From: Variovorax sp. UMC13
GTDB taxonomy: Bacteria; Pseudomonadota; Gammaproteobacteria; Burkholderiales; Burkholderiaceae_C
DNA length: 64,000 nucleotides
Direction of reading: 5' to 3'
NCBI RefSeq assembly: GCF_014170375.1
Contig: NZ_LZZW01000031.1
Location: 1-64,000, forward strand
Shown: positions 28,036-35,657 of the stretch, in pieces
How positions within the stretch are numbered: position 1 is the first letter of the stretch
Layout of the letters: each line of letters starts with the position of its first letter
The notes under the pieces: generated by a model
The model's database searches: none
What the model was told of the DNA's origin: nothing
Seen by the model: only the letters and a program-made list of their open reading frames with translations
Made by a program: the position numbers and the translations under genes

Positions 28036-28641
28036 TCAGCGGATCAGCGCCTGATAGTCGCGGAAGGCCGGATGCTCGGCCGTGCGCAGCCATTCGAAGC
28101 CCACCATCTCGGTGGTCACGAGCTCGGCGCCGGCGCCGGCCAGCCGGTCGAAGGCCGCGTCGCGGTTGCGCTCGGTGCGCGAACTGCAGGCATCGGTCAC
28201 GACCCAGACCTCGAACTCGTCCTCGAGCAGGTCGAGCGCGGTCTGCAAGAGGCACACGTGCGCCTCGCAGCCGGCGATCACGATGGTGTTGCGCTCTTCC
28301 TGGGCGCCGCCCGCGGGCTTCTGCAGGTGCTTGGGCAGGCTGCGCGCGTTGCCTTGCGGCGGCTTGGCCGGCGGCCGCAGCCATTCGCCCAGGCCCTCCT
28401 CCACGCCGCTGAAGTGCATCTTGGCCAGCGTGCGCTGGCACAGCGCGCGGATCTCGGGCAGGTTCTCGCCCAGCTTGGACGGGTTCTGCTCGGTGCCGAA
28501 CACCGGCACCTCGAGCAACTGCGCGATCTTGCCCAGGCGCACCGCATTGGCGGCCGTGGCATCGGCCTCGAAGATCGCGGGCATCAGGCGCGCCTGGTAG
28601 TCGACCAGCACGAGTTGGGAAAGGGAGACGTCGAGCAGCAT
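28036..28641 (-). CDS. Isochorismatase-family cysteine hydrolase
   Basis: A 201-residue member of the isochorismatase-like hydrolase fold. The first catalytic Asp is in QLVLVDYQARLMP. The nucleophilic Cys is in VIAGCEAHVCLLQTALDLL, where the GCEAHVC motif is typical of the YcaC/nicotinamidase-like subgroup. The expected Lys and the cis-peptide region lie between. The start at 28641 gives MLLDVSLSQLVLVDYQ. It is a separate unit between prpE and the lipoprotein gene. The amide or ester substrate is unknown. Confidence 0.88.
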   Translation of the reverse strand: MLLDVSLSQLVLVDYQARLMPAIFEADATAANAVRLGKIAQLLEVPVFGTEQNPSKLGENLPEIRALCQRTLAKMHFSGVEEGLGEWLRPPAKPPQGNARSLPKHLQKPAGGAQEERNTIVIAGCEAHVCLLQTALDLLEDEFEVWVVTDACSSRTERNRDAAFDRLAGAGAELVTTEMVGFEWLRTAEHPAFRDYQALIR

Positions 28642-28743
28642 GGGGAATCCTTCGGAAAAACAGGACGGGCGACTTCGGCCCGTGCAGCGCAGAATTAGAC
28701 CGTATCGCGGGGGGTGTCGACAGACCCCCCCGCTCCATCCTCC

Positions 28744-29511
28744 ATGAAGCGCTTCCGCCCGCTCGCCACGATCCTCGCCCTCGGCCTGCTGGCCGGTTGC
28801 GCCAGCCTGCGCTCGGCCGATGCGCCGCTCTACACCCTGAGCGACCCCAGCAGCTGCGCGCTGCGCCCCGACACGCTGCTCGTGCTGCTGCCCGGCGTGT
28901 ACTCGCACCCCGACGAGTTCCAGCGCGAGGGCTTCGTGCGCGCGGTGCAGGACCAGCGGCTCGCGGTCGACGTGCTGCGCGTCGATGCGCACCTGGGCTA
29001 TTACGAGAAAGGCACCTTCGTCGAACGCCTGCGGCAGGACGTGATCGCGCCGGCGAGGGCCCGCGGCTACCGCGCGATCTGGCTCGTCGGCATCTCGCTG
29101 GGGGGCTTCGGCGGACTGGTCTATGCCCAGGAGCGGCCCGGCGAGATCGCCGGCCTGGTGGCGCTCGCGCCCTACCTGGGCGAGCCGGCGGTGGCCGAGG
29201 AGGTGGCGAAGGCCGGCGGCCTGCGCCAATGGCAGCCGGCGCCGGTGCCACCGGGCAACGACCGCCTGCGGCGCGAAACGGCCTTGTGGACGGCGCTCCA
29301 GGGCTACGCATCGCCCGCGACGAATGCGATGCCGCCGCTGTGGCTGGGTTATGGCCGGGCCGACCGCTTCGCGGCCCCCGACGGCCTGCTGGCCGCGGTG
29401 CTGCCGGCCGACCATGTGCGCACCACCGAGGGTGGCCACGACTGGGCGCCGTGGCGCCGGCTCTGGACCGCGCTGCTGCCGGCCCTGCCGCTGCCGCGCT
29501 GCGCCCCCTGA
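28744..29511 (+). CDS. Alpha/beta-hydrolase-like lipoprotein
   Basis: A 255-residue protein starting MKRFRPLATILALGLLAGCASL, a signal peptide with an LAGC lipobox, so it should be acylated at that Cys. The mature part has an alpha/beta-hydrolase pattern: a strand LLVLLPGVYSHPDEF, the nucleophile elbow GISLGGFGG, and a late His in EGGHDWAPWRR. The Ser, the His and an Asp in GYGRADRF could form a triad. The start at 28744 is chosen over 28714 because it yields a proper lipoprotein signal. Substrate unknown. Confidence 0.8.
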   Translation: MKRFRPLATILALGLLAGCASLRSADAPLYTLSDPSSCALRPDTLLVLLPGVYSHPDEFQREGFVRAVQDQRLAVDVLRVDAHLGYYEKGTFVERLRQDVIAPARARGYRAIWLVGISLGGFGGLVYAQERPGEIAGLVALAPYLGEPAVAEEVAKAGGLRQWQPAPVPPGNDRLRRETALWTALQGYASPATNAMPPLWLGYGRADRFAAPDGLLAAVLPADHVRTTEGGHDWAPWRRLWTALLPALPLPRCAP

Positions 29512-29520
29512 GCCCGCGGC

Positions 29521-30648
29521 TCAGCGCGGCCGCAGGCGCAGCAGCTTGCCGTCGGCCTCGTCGGTCAGCACATAGAGCCAGCCATCGGGGCCCTGGCGCA
29601 CGTCGCGGATGCGCGCCCGGCCCTCCTCCAGCAGCTTGTGCTCGGCCACCACCTTGCCGTCCTTGAGCTCGATGCGGTCGAGGTAGCCGAACTTGAGCGA
29701 GCCGACGAACAGGTTGCCCTTCCACGCCGCGCCGTAACGGTCGCTGGTGAGGAAGGCCATGCCCGAGGGCGCGATCGAGGGCACCCAGTAGTGCAGCGGC
29801 TGCTCCATGCCTTCCTTGGCCGTCAGGCCGTCGCCGATCTTGCCGCCACCGTAGTTCTCGCCGTAGGTGATCACGGGCCAGCCGTGGTTCCGGCCGGCCT
29901 GCGGCACGTTGATCTCGTCGCCGCCCTGCGGGCCGTGCTCGTGCATCCAGAAGCGGCCGTCGGGCGCCAGCGTGGCGCCCTGGCCGTTGCGGTGGCCGTA
30001 GCTCCAGATCTCGGGCAGCGCGCCCGCGCGGCTCACGAAGGGGTTGTCGCGCGGCACCATGCCGTCCTTCTGGATCCGGACCACCTTGCCCAGGTGGTTG
30101 TCCAGTTTCTGCGCGTCCTCCTTGCGGCTGAAGCGGTCGCCCAGCGTGACGAACAGCGTGCCGTCGCGGGCCTCGACGATGCGGCAGCCGAAATGCGCGC
30201 TGCTCGCCACCTTGGGCCGCTGGCTGAAGATCACCTTCGTGCCCTCGAGCCGGGCGCCGTCGGCCGACAGCTGCGCGCGCGCCACCGCCGTGCTGTTGGC
30301 CGAGCCGCCGACTTCGGGCTCGGAGAAGCAGAAATAGACCGTTCGGTTGCCGGCGAAGCCGCTGTCGGTCACCACGTCGAGCAGGCCGCCCTGCCCGCCG
30401 GCCGCGATGGCGGGCATCCCGGCCAGCGGCGCGCCGACCTGGCCGTCCGCGCCGACCACGCGCATCCGCCCGGCCTTTTCGGTGACCAGGAAGCGCCCCT
30501 CGGGCAGGAAGGCCACGGCCCAGGGGTTCTGCAGCCCGGCGGCCACACGCTCGGCCCGGACCTCGGACTGGGCCTGGGCCCCGGTGGCGCCCAGCGCCAG
30601 CAGGCAGAACAGCAGGCCCAGGGCCGGGATTTTTTGCTTCGGATGCAT
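29521..30648 (-). CDS. PQQ-dependent sugar dehydrogenase, soluble type
   Basis: A 375-residue secreted protein. Residues 1-27 are a signal peptide (LGLLFCLLALGATGAQAQ). The rest is a six-bladed beta-propeller of the glucose/sorbosone dehydrogenase (GDH-B, YliI/Asd) family. Motifs include AGLQNPWAVAFLPEGRFLVTEKAGR, GCRIVEARDGTLFVTLGDR, LPEIWSYGHRNGQGATL and HEHGPQGGDEIN. The GHRNxQG and EHGPxGGDE motifs are the PQQ and Ca2+ site of the family. The AAGGAG ribosome site fixes the start at 30648. It acts in the periplasm on aldose sugars; the natural substrate is uncertain. Confidence 0.92.
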   Translation of the reverse strand: MHPKQKIPALGLLFCLLALGATGAQAQSEVRAERVAAGLQNPWAVAFLPEGRFLVTEKAGRMRVVGADGQVGAPLAGMPAIAAGGQGGLLDVVTDSGFAGNRTVYFCFSEPEVGGSANSTAVARAQLSADGARLEGTKVIFSQRPKVASSAHFGCRIVEARDGTLFVTLGDRFSRKEDAQKLDNHLGKVVRIQKDGMVPRDNPFVSRAGALPEIWSYGHRNGQGATLAPDGRFWMHEHGPQGGDEINVPQAGRNHGWPVITYGENYGGGKIGDGLTAKEGMEQPLHYWVPSIAPSGMAFLTSDRYGAAWKGNLFVGSLKFGYLDRIELKDGKVVAEHKLLEEGRARIRDVRQGPDGWLYVLTDEADGKLLRLRPR

Positions 30649-30849
30649 CAGGGACTCCTTGGGGCGCTGCACGAAAATACGAAAACCTTCGAGGTACTGC
30701 CGACCGCACAAGGGCCGCCGGAGCGTCCATCGTTACATCTTTGTCGGTCAAAAAAGCCGAAAACCCCAATCGCCACAGCCATTTGCATGCAGAATCGCGA
30801 CTTCGTCTGAATTTGACGGCGCATGCTGTCATCCCCATCCTACGAGCCC

Positions 30850-31410
30850 ATGCGAATTCCACTCCTACTCGCCTCCCTCCTGTTGGCCAGTGCGGCCCAC
30901 GCCGCCCCACCGCAGGACCGCTCGGACGACATGGAGCGCATGCTGACGGACAGGGGCCTGATGGGCCACATCCAGCACGTCAGCCAGACGGTCGTCGACC
31001 GCACCTCCGACCTGGTGGTCACGGCCGTAGGCTTCCTGGGCGTGCCCTACCGCCGCGGCGGCAACTCGGCCGAGACCGGCTTCGACTGCAGCGGCTTCGT
31101 GCGCGCGATGTACAACCAGACCGTCGGCCACCTGCTGCCGCGCCGCGCCGAGGAACAGGCCGCCGCCACCGAGAAGATCGACCGCAGCGAACTCAAGCCC
31201 GGCGACCTGGTGTTCTTCAACACCATGCGCCGCGCCTTCAGCCATGTGGGCATCTATGTCGGCGAAGGCAAGTTCATCCATTCGCCGCGCAGCGGCGCCC
31301 AGGTCCGGGTCGAGGACATGAACGGCAGCTACTGGCAACGCCGCTTCGACGGCGCCCGCCGGGTCCAGGAAGCGCAGACCGAAACCACGGCGGCCATTTC
31401 CGGCAAGTAA
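30850..31410 (+). CDS. NlpC/P60-family cell-wall peptidase
   Basis: A 186-residue secreted peptidase. Residues 1-19 are a signal peptide (MRIPLLLASLLLASAAHAA). The catalytic core starts with FLGVPYRRGGNSAETGFDC, where C80 is the nucleophile (DCSGFVRAMY). The general-base His is H132 in FSHVGIYVGEGKF, and H144 is the third polar residue. It should cut peptidoglycan stem peptides (DL-endopeptidase type). The start at 30850 is preferred because it gives a signal peptide directly. The gene is the last chromosomal gene before the integrative element, and its terminator carries the insertion site. Confidence 0.93.
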   Translation: MRIPLLLASLLLASAAHAAPPQDRSDDMERMLTDRGLMGHIQHVSQTVVDRTSDLVVTAVGFLGVPYRRGGNSAETGFDCSGFVRAMYNQTVGHLLPRRAEEQAAATEKIDRSELKPGDLVFFNTMRRAFSHVGIYVGEGKFIHSPRSGAQVRVEDMNGSYWQRRFDGARRVQEAQTETTAAISGK

Positions 31411-31441
31411 GGCCGGCGACCCCTCCGCTCTCCCATGAAGG

Positions 31442-31464
31442 AACCCGCCGCTGGCGGGTTTTTT
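31442..31464 (+). terminator. Rho-independent terminator of the NlpC gene
   Basis: AACCCGCC, loop GCT, GGCGGGTT form a strong stem followed by a run of six T at 31459-31464. It sits 31 bases after the stop. The T-run is also the start of the element's attachment core. Confidence 0.88.
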
Positions 31465-31467
31465 CAT
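31460..31467. other. Left attachment site core (attL), TTTTTCAT
   Basis: The octamer TTTTTCAT follows the NlpC terminator stem. As I recall, Tn4371-family elements insert at TTTTTCAT-type octamers and carry them as direct repeats at both ends. The integrase gene begins 176 bases to the right, the normal layout for the left end of that family. The right copy lies outside the window. Confidence 0.65.
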
Positions 31468-31642
31468 TTCACCATGACTCCAGCACCGAACTTCGCTGGA
31501 CTACGCCGAAGCCCGATACAGCAGGTTTATCAATAACTTAGGCGAGTTCAACATATGCCGGTGCTTTCCGAAACCTGACCCGGCTTCCCCTCTGCTGGCC
31601 CCTATGAGGCTCCTGGGAAACGGGTCTTTCCGAGGAGTCATC

Positions 31643-32857
31643 ATGGCGAAAACCAAGCTCACCAAGACCGCTGTTGAGGCGGCGCAACCCCAGGCTCAGG
31701 CCGTCGAACTCCGGGACACGCTGGTGCCCGGCTTCCTGTGCAAGATTACACCAGCCGGCCGCAAGGTGTTCATGCTCCAGTACCGCACGAACGCCGGTGA
31801 GCGGCGCAAGCCCGCCCTGGGCCTGTTCGGGGAACTGACCGTCGAGCAAGCCCGCTCGCTGGCGCAGGAGTGGCTGGCGCAGGTGCGCCGGGGCAGCGAC
31901 CCGGCCGCCGACAAGGCAGCGGCGCGCAAGGCCCCCACGGTCAAGGAGTTGTGCGAGAAGTTCATGGAGGATCACTCCAAGCAGCGCAACAAGCCCAGCA
32001 CGCAGGACGGCTACCAAGGCGTCATCGACCGCAACATCATCCCGATGCTGGGTCGCATGAAGGTGCAGGACGTGAAGCGCCCAGATGTGGCCGGAACGAT
32101 GAAGAAGATGGCGCACAAGCCGGCCGAGGCGAACCGCACATTCAGCGTGATGCGCAAGATGTTCAACTTGGCCGAGGTGTGGGGCTACCGGCCTGACGGC
32201 ACCAATCCGTGCCGCCATGTCCCGACCTACCCCGATGGCAAGGCCACGCACCTCATCAGCGATGAGGAAATGGGCAAGCTGTTCCGGCATCTCGATTTTC
32301 TGGAAACCGACGGGCTGGGCCTAGACCATGCGGTTCTTCCGCTGGCGATCCGGCTGCAATTCGAGTTTGCGGCCCGCCGCTCGGAGATCGTCACGCTGCA
32401 GTGGGATTGGGTGGACTTGGAGAACAGGCGTGTGGTCTGGCCCGACAGCAAGACTGGCGGCATGTCCAAGCCCTTGAGCGATGAAGCCTGCCGGCTGCTG
32501 TCCACCGCACCGCGCCAGGATGGCTGCCCGCATGTGTTCCCGTCCCCCAACCATCCGGGACAGCATATGACCACGGGCGAGTATTACGGTGGCTGGACGC
32601 GCATCCTCAAGCGCGCTGGCGTGACCCATGTGGGTACGCACGGCGTTCGGCACCGCTCGGCCACCGACATTGCTAACTCGGGCATCCCGGTCAAGGTGGG
32701 AATGGCGCTGACGGCGCACAAGACCGTGGCCATGTTCATGCGCTACGTCCACACCGAGGATGCGCCGGTGCGCGCAGCGGCCGAGCTGGTGGCAAACCGG
32801 CGCCAGGCCATCGCAGGAACTCGACGCAGCGCGCCGGCCGAGGCAGCGACCGCCTGA
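31643..32857 (+). CDS. int: Tyrosine-type site-specific integrase
   Basis: A 404-residue phage-type integrase. N-terminal DNA-binding parts (about 1-95) are followed by a SAM-like core-binding domain (about 98-185) and the catalytic domain. The catalytic residues appear intact: R246 in AARRSEI, K270 in DSKTGG, H333-x-x-R336 in THGVRHRSATD, H359 in TAHKT and Y368 in MRYVHT. The start at 31643 follows GAGGAG. It should catalyse excision and insertion at attL/attR. The palindrome at 32864-32902 immediately follows. It is the left-most gene of the element. Confidence 0.94.
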   Translation: MAKTKLTKTAVEAAQPQAQAVELRDTLVPGFLCKITPAGRKVFMLQYRTNAGERRKPALGLFGELTVEQARSLAQEWLAQVRRGSDPAADKAAARKAPTVKELCEKFMEDHSKQRNKPSTQDGYQGVIDRNIIPMLGRMKVQDVKRPDVAGTMKKMAHKPAEANRTFSVMRKMFNLAEVWGYRPDGTNPCRHVPTYPDGKATHLISDEEMGKLFRHLDFLETDGLGLDHAVLPLAIRLQFEFAARRSEIVTLQWDWVDLENRRVVWPDSKTGGMSKPLSDEACRLLSTAPRQDGCPHVFPSPNHPGQHMTTGEYYGGWTRILKRAGVTHVGTHGVRHRSATDIANSGIPVKVGMALTAHKTVAMFMRYVHTEDAPVRAAAELVANRRQAIAGTRRSAPAEAATA

Positions 32858-32863
32858 ACAGCT

Positions 32864-32902
32864 AGCCCGAATTGTTGTACCGCTGAAACGACAATTCGGG
32901 CT
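32864..32902. repeat. Palindrome P1 after the integrase gene
   Basis: AGCCCGAATTGT and ACAATTCGGGCT are perfect 12-bp arms around a short loop. The inner 26 bases (32871-32896) match P2 at 33978-34003 in 23 of 26 positions. It may also end int transcription, although no T-tract follows. The pair brackets the toxin-antitoxin cassette. Confidence 0.7.
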
Positions 32903-32932
32903 CTTGCGATCTATACCTGAACGGATATAATC

Positions 32933-33295
32933 ATGGAGCAGAAACGAAAGCTGCTGTACTGGGAAGGCTCCTCGAAAAAGGACTTCAAGGACTTTCCCAT
33001 CGACGTGCAGAAGGACATGGGCGTGGCGCTGTTCATCGTCCAGTTGGGCAGTACGCCGGATTCGGCCAAGCCTTGGAAGGGGCTGGGCTCTGGCGTGTAC
33101 GAACTTGTGGAAGACCACCGGGGCGATACCTTCCGGGCGGTTTACACCGTGAAGGTGGGCGATGCGGTGCATGTGCTGCATGCGTTCCAGAAGAAGTCCA
33201 AGTCCGGCATCGCCACGCCGCAGCCGGACGTGGAGTTGATCGAGAAGCGGCTGAAAGCAGTGCTCGCCCGTCACGGGGCGAGCGGGAGAAAGTGA
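32933..33295 (+). CDS. RelE/HigB-like toxin (Gp49 family)
   Basis: A 120-residue protein resembling HigB/Gp49 ribosome-dependent mRNA interferases. The region FKDFPIDVQKDMGVALFIVQLG and the C-terminal GDAVHVLHAFQKKSKSGIATP are typical: aromatic and basic residues with an F-Q-K-K-S motif. It precedes the antitoxin gene by one base of overlap, the toxin-first order of higBA. A TATAAT hexamer at 32926-32931 lies directly before the ATG. If that is the -10, the start codon would be at or upstream of the transcript start, so the start is uncertain. Family is firm; activity is inferred. Confidence 0.82.
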   Translation: MEQKRKLLYWEGSSKKDFKDFPIDVQKDMGVALFIVQLGSTPDSAKPWKGLGSGVYELVEDHRGDTFRAVYTVKVGDAVHVLHAFQKKSKSGIATPQPDVELIEKRLKAVLARHGASGRK

Positions 33296-33615
33296 TGATT
33301 CGCAATGAGCATCCCCAAGGCACCGACAACGTGCTGATGGATCTAGGCTTTGACGATGCCGAGGAACTGACGGCCAAGGCCGCGCTTGCGCTCAAGCTCA
33401 ATACCTTGATCGACCAGCGCGGTCTGAGCCAGACCGAGGCGGCGGCGATCACGGGCATGACCCAGCCCAAGGTGTCGCAGGTGCGCCGCTACAAGCTCCA
33501 GAACATCTCGCTGGAGCGGCTGATGCAGGCGCTGGTGTCGCTGGATCAGCAGGTCAAGATCGTGGTGCAGCCTGCACGGCGGGCGCATGCGCCGGGGATT
33601 CTGGTGGCGGGCTGA
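33295..33615 (+). CDS. HigA-like XRE antitoxin
   Basis: A 106-residue antitoxin. A Xre/Cro helix-turn-helix lies at about 40-80 (LIDQRGLSQTEAAAITGMTQPKVSQVRR). The C-terminal part (ISLERLMQALVSLDQQVKIVV) is the usual dimer region. Its ATG overlaps the toxin stop by one base (TGATG), so synthesis is coupled. It should neutralise the toxin and repress the operon. A palindrome flanks the cassette on each side. Confidence 0.85.
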   Translation: MIRNEHPQGTDNVLMDLGFDDAEELTAKAALALKLNTLIDQRGLSQTEAAAITGMTQPKVSQVRRYKLQNISLERLMQALVSLDQQVKIVVQPARRAHAPGILVAG

Positions 33616-33700
33616 GATTCATTTTTTGAGTTGGCCAACTTCCCCAACATTGAGTGGAGCCTGTGCGGCGATGCAGTCAAGCCGGGCCAATGGAGCGCAG

Positions 33701-34018
33701 ATGAGAAGAAGCAGGCCCCATGGTGAAGCAATGGCCGAGCTGTACCGCAGCGATCCGGCTCTGGCGCTGGAGGTCATCCAAGGCATCGAAGCGGACAGCG
33801 ATCACGCCGAACTGCCAAGCGTGCTGCAGCAGGTAGCGCAAGCTCTCGGTGGAATGGAGAGCAGCCCGATCATTGAATCCCTGCGGGGTGAACTGGTTGC
33901 GCTGTGCGCGGGAGGCGCTGTCAGCCGGGAGGTGGTGCAGGCATTTGATGCCCTGCTGGCGCAGGATGGAGTTGGAGATTGTCGTATCGCTGATACGACA
34001 ATTGCTCACGCCCCTTGA
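33701..34018 (+). CDS. Small hypothetical protein (antidote-like), hybrid 3' end
   Basis: A 105-residue protein with a GGAG ribosome site directly before the ATG at 33701. Its N-terminal half (HGEAMAELYRSDPALALEVI, then QQVAQALGG) resembles the C-terminal helix of HigA-type addiction antidotes, where such segments follow a helix-turn-helix. The last residues (DCRIADTTIAHAP) are encoded inside palindrome P2 (33978-34003), so the true 3' end may have been replaced by the palindrome insertion. It follows the antitoxin gene in the same direction. Function uncertain; part of the TA cassette is the best guess. Confidence 0.5.
   Translation: MRRSRPHGEAMAELYRSDPALALEVIQGIEADSDHAELPSVLQQVAQALGGMESSPIIESLRGELVALCAGGAVSREVVQAFDALLAQDGVGDCRIADTTIAHAP
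33978..34003. repeat. Palindrome P2, right flank of the toxin-antitoxin cassette
   Basis: ATTGTCGTATC and GATACGACAAT are perfect 11-bp arms around GCT. It matches P1 in 23 of 26 positions and the two are about 1.1 kb apart, bracketing the toxin, antitoxin and small gene. It overlaps the end of the small gene at 33701. Confidence 0.75.
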
Positions 34019-34022
34019 GTCC

Positions 34023-34120
34023 ATTCGCCAGACACTGTCTGGCGAATTTCCTTCCAGGTCTTCGGGGCTGGCAACCACATCCCCGGCGTTGGCAATTTCC
34101 CAGACAGTGTCTCGGAAATT
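34023..34120. repeat. Two related palindromes sharing AGACA-N-TGTCT
   Basis: The first (34023-34047) has perfect 12-bp arms ATTCGCCAGACA and TGTCTGGCGAAT around C. The second (34094-34120) has AATTTCC and GGAAATT as outer arms and AGACA-G-TGTCT in the centre, with one mismatched pair (C/C) between. Centres are 72 bases apart. They lie in a gene-free region between the TA cassette and the dmeRF operon. Confidence 0.7.
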
Positions 34121-34278
34121 CGATCTGTTCCTGCCAAGCGGAGTCAGAAAACAGTGATGACTGAATGAGCCTCAGGGCGTGCCGGCACGCAGTGCCGCCA
34201 GACGCTAATTGCCTTGAAGCCCATCCGCCTGGTCATGTTTTGACCAAACCCCGTCTCAGCGGTGAGCATGGTCAATGT

Positions 34279-34301
34279 AATATAGCCCCCTAGGCTATAT
34301 T
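34279..34301. promoter_or_regulatory. Likely DmeR/RcnR operator upstream of the repressor gene
   Basis: AATATAGCC-CCCTA-GGCTATATT is a perfect dyad of 9-bp arms around a C-tract, 13 bases before the repressor ATG. RcnR/CsoR-family operators have AT-rich arms flanking a G/C tract, so self-repression by the adjacent gene product is likely. Confidence 0.7.
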
Positions 34302-34314
34302 GACTGACCTCGCC

Positions 34315-34587
34315 ATGTCCCACACTTCCCGAGAAAAAGCCAAGCTGATCGCGCGCGTGCGCCGCATCAAGGGTCAGCTTGAAGGCATCGAGCGCGCCCT
34401 GGAAGCAGATGCAGCCTGTGTCGAGGTGCTGCGCCAGATCGCGTCCGTGCGTGGCGCGGTCAACGGCCTGACTGCGGAGGTGATGGAAGACCATCTGCGC
34501 GAGCACGTCATCGCGCCATCGACCGACAAGGAACGCCACCAGGGCGGCGAGGAAATGATCGAAGTCATTCGGGCCTACATGAAATGA
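34315..34587 (+). CDS. dmeR: RcnR/DmeR-like metal-sensing repressor (CsoR/FrmR superfamily)
   Basis: A 90-residue all-helical repressor. It keeps the RcnR metal-ligand set at the same numbering: N-terminal MSH (H3), C35, H60 and H64, from MSHTSREK, AACVEV and EDHLREH. These bind Ni or Co in E. coli RcnR, whereas FrmR relies on C35 and formaldehyde chemistry at the N-terminus. It is directly upstream of the DmeF-like exporter, the dmeRF layout of rhizobia. On metal binding it should leave the dyad at 34279-34301 and derepress export. The start at 34315 gives the MSH N-terminus. Confidence 0.87.
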   Translation: MSHTSREKAKLIARVRRIKGQLEGIERALEADAACVEVLRQIASVRGAVNGLTAEVMEDHLREHVIAPSTDKERHQGGEEMIEVIRAYMK

Positions 34588-34624
34588 CCTTGTTGCCCGC
34601 GCCTCTCATTGCAGAAATTCAGCC

Positions 34625-35605
34625 ATGAATCTCCACGCCCCCACCACGCCCGCACACGACCATTTCTTCCTCGGCGCTAACCACCAGCGCAACGAGAGCA
34701 AGGTATGGCTGGTGATTGCGCTCACGGCCAGCATGATGCTGGTAGAAATCGTTGCGGGCACCGTCTATGGCTCGATGGCGTTGGTGGCGGACGGCTGGCA
34801 CATGTCCACCCATGCGGGTGCGATGCTGATCACCGCGCTGGCCTACCGTTTCGCGCGCCGGCATGCCGGCAATCCGCGTTTCACCTTCGGCACGGGCAAG
34901 CTCGGAGACTTGGCGGGATTTGCCAGCGCGGTGGTGCTGGCCCTGATCGCCTTGCTGATTGGCTGGGAAAGCCTGGTGCGCCTGACCCAGCCAATCCAGA
35001 TCGACTTCAACCAGGCGATCGCCGTGGCCGTCGTGGGGCTGCTCATCAACCTGGTCTGCGCCTGGCTGCTGAAGGATGACCACGCGCACCATGCCCATCA
35101 CGGTCATGCGCATGGGCATGGGCATGGGCATGGGCATCACCACGATCACGACGACGATCACCATGCGCCGGGCAAGGGACGGGACAACAACCTGCGTGCG
35201 GCCTATGTGCATGTGCTGGCCGATGCCCTGACCTCCATCCTGGCCATCGTCGCGCTGCTGCTGGGCCGCAGCTATGGCTGGCTCTGGGCCGATCCGCTCA
35301 TGGGCGTGATTGGCGCGCTGGTGATTGCCCGCTGGTCATGGGGGCTGATCCAGGACTCCGGCAGCGTGCTGCTGGACGCCGCCGCCGAGGGGCAGGAAGT
35401 GCGGCAGGAGATTCGGGAGGCGATGGAGCCCACCGGAAGCCATGTCACCGATCTGCATGTCTGGCAGGTGGGGCCGGGACATTTCGCGGCCATCGTTTCG
35501 TTGATGGCCAGGGAACCGAAGGAGCCCGTGCACTACAAGGCGCTGCTGGCGCATATCCACGAGCTGTCGCATGTCACGGTCGAGGTGCAGCGGGCCACCA
35601 CATGA
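34625..35605 (+). CDS. dmeF: CDF-family divalent metal exporter, DmeF-like
   Basis: A 326-residue cation diffusion facilitator with six membrane segments. TM2 has the metal-site motif ADGWHMSTHAG, and TM5 has AYVHVLADALTSILAI. Between TM4 and TM5 (residues about 153-182) is a His-rich loop with a run of (CAT GGG) codons giving alternating His-Gly. The C-terminal domain (VTDLHVWQVGPGHFAAIV) is the usual cytoplasmic ferredoxin-like fold. It exports Co2+ and Ni2+ in the DmeF branch. Translation should be coupled to the repressor gene 37 bases upstream. Confidence 0.88.
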   Translation: MNLHAPTTPAHDHFFLGANHQRNESKVWLVIALTASMMLVEIVAGTVYGSMALVADGWHMSTHAGAMLITALAYRFARRHAGNPRFTFGTGKLGDLAGFASAVVLALIALLIGWESLVRLTQPIQIDFNQAIAVAVVGLLINLVCAWLLKDDHAHHAHHGHAHGHGHGHGHHHDHDDDHHAPGKGRDNNLRAAYVHVLADALTSILAIVALLLGRSYGWLWADPLMGVIGALVIARWSWGLIQDSGSVLLDAAAEGQEVRQEIREAMEPTGSHVTDLHVWQVGPGHFAAIVSLMAREPKEPVHYKALLAHIHELSHVTVEVQRATT

Positions 35606-35657
35606 CGATGCACCTCCCCCTCAATCATTCTGGCATTCATTGGCAAACTAGAATCGC

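Noticed and set aside
31460..31700. A tRNA gene as integration target
   Set aside because: No cloverleaf was seen. The element joins at a terminator T-tract instead.
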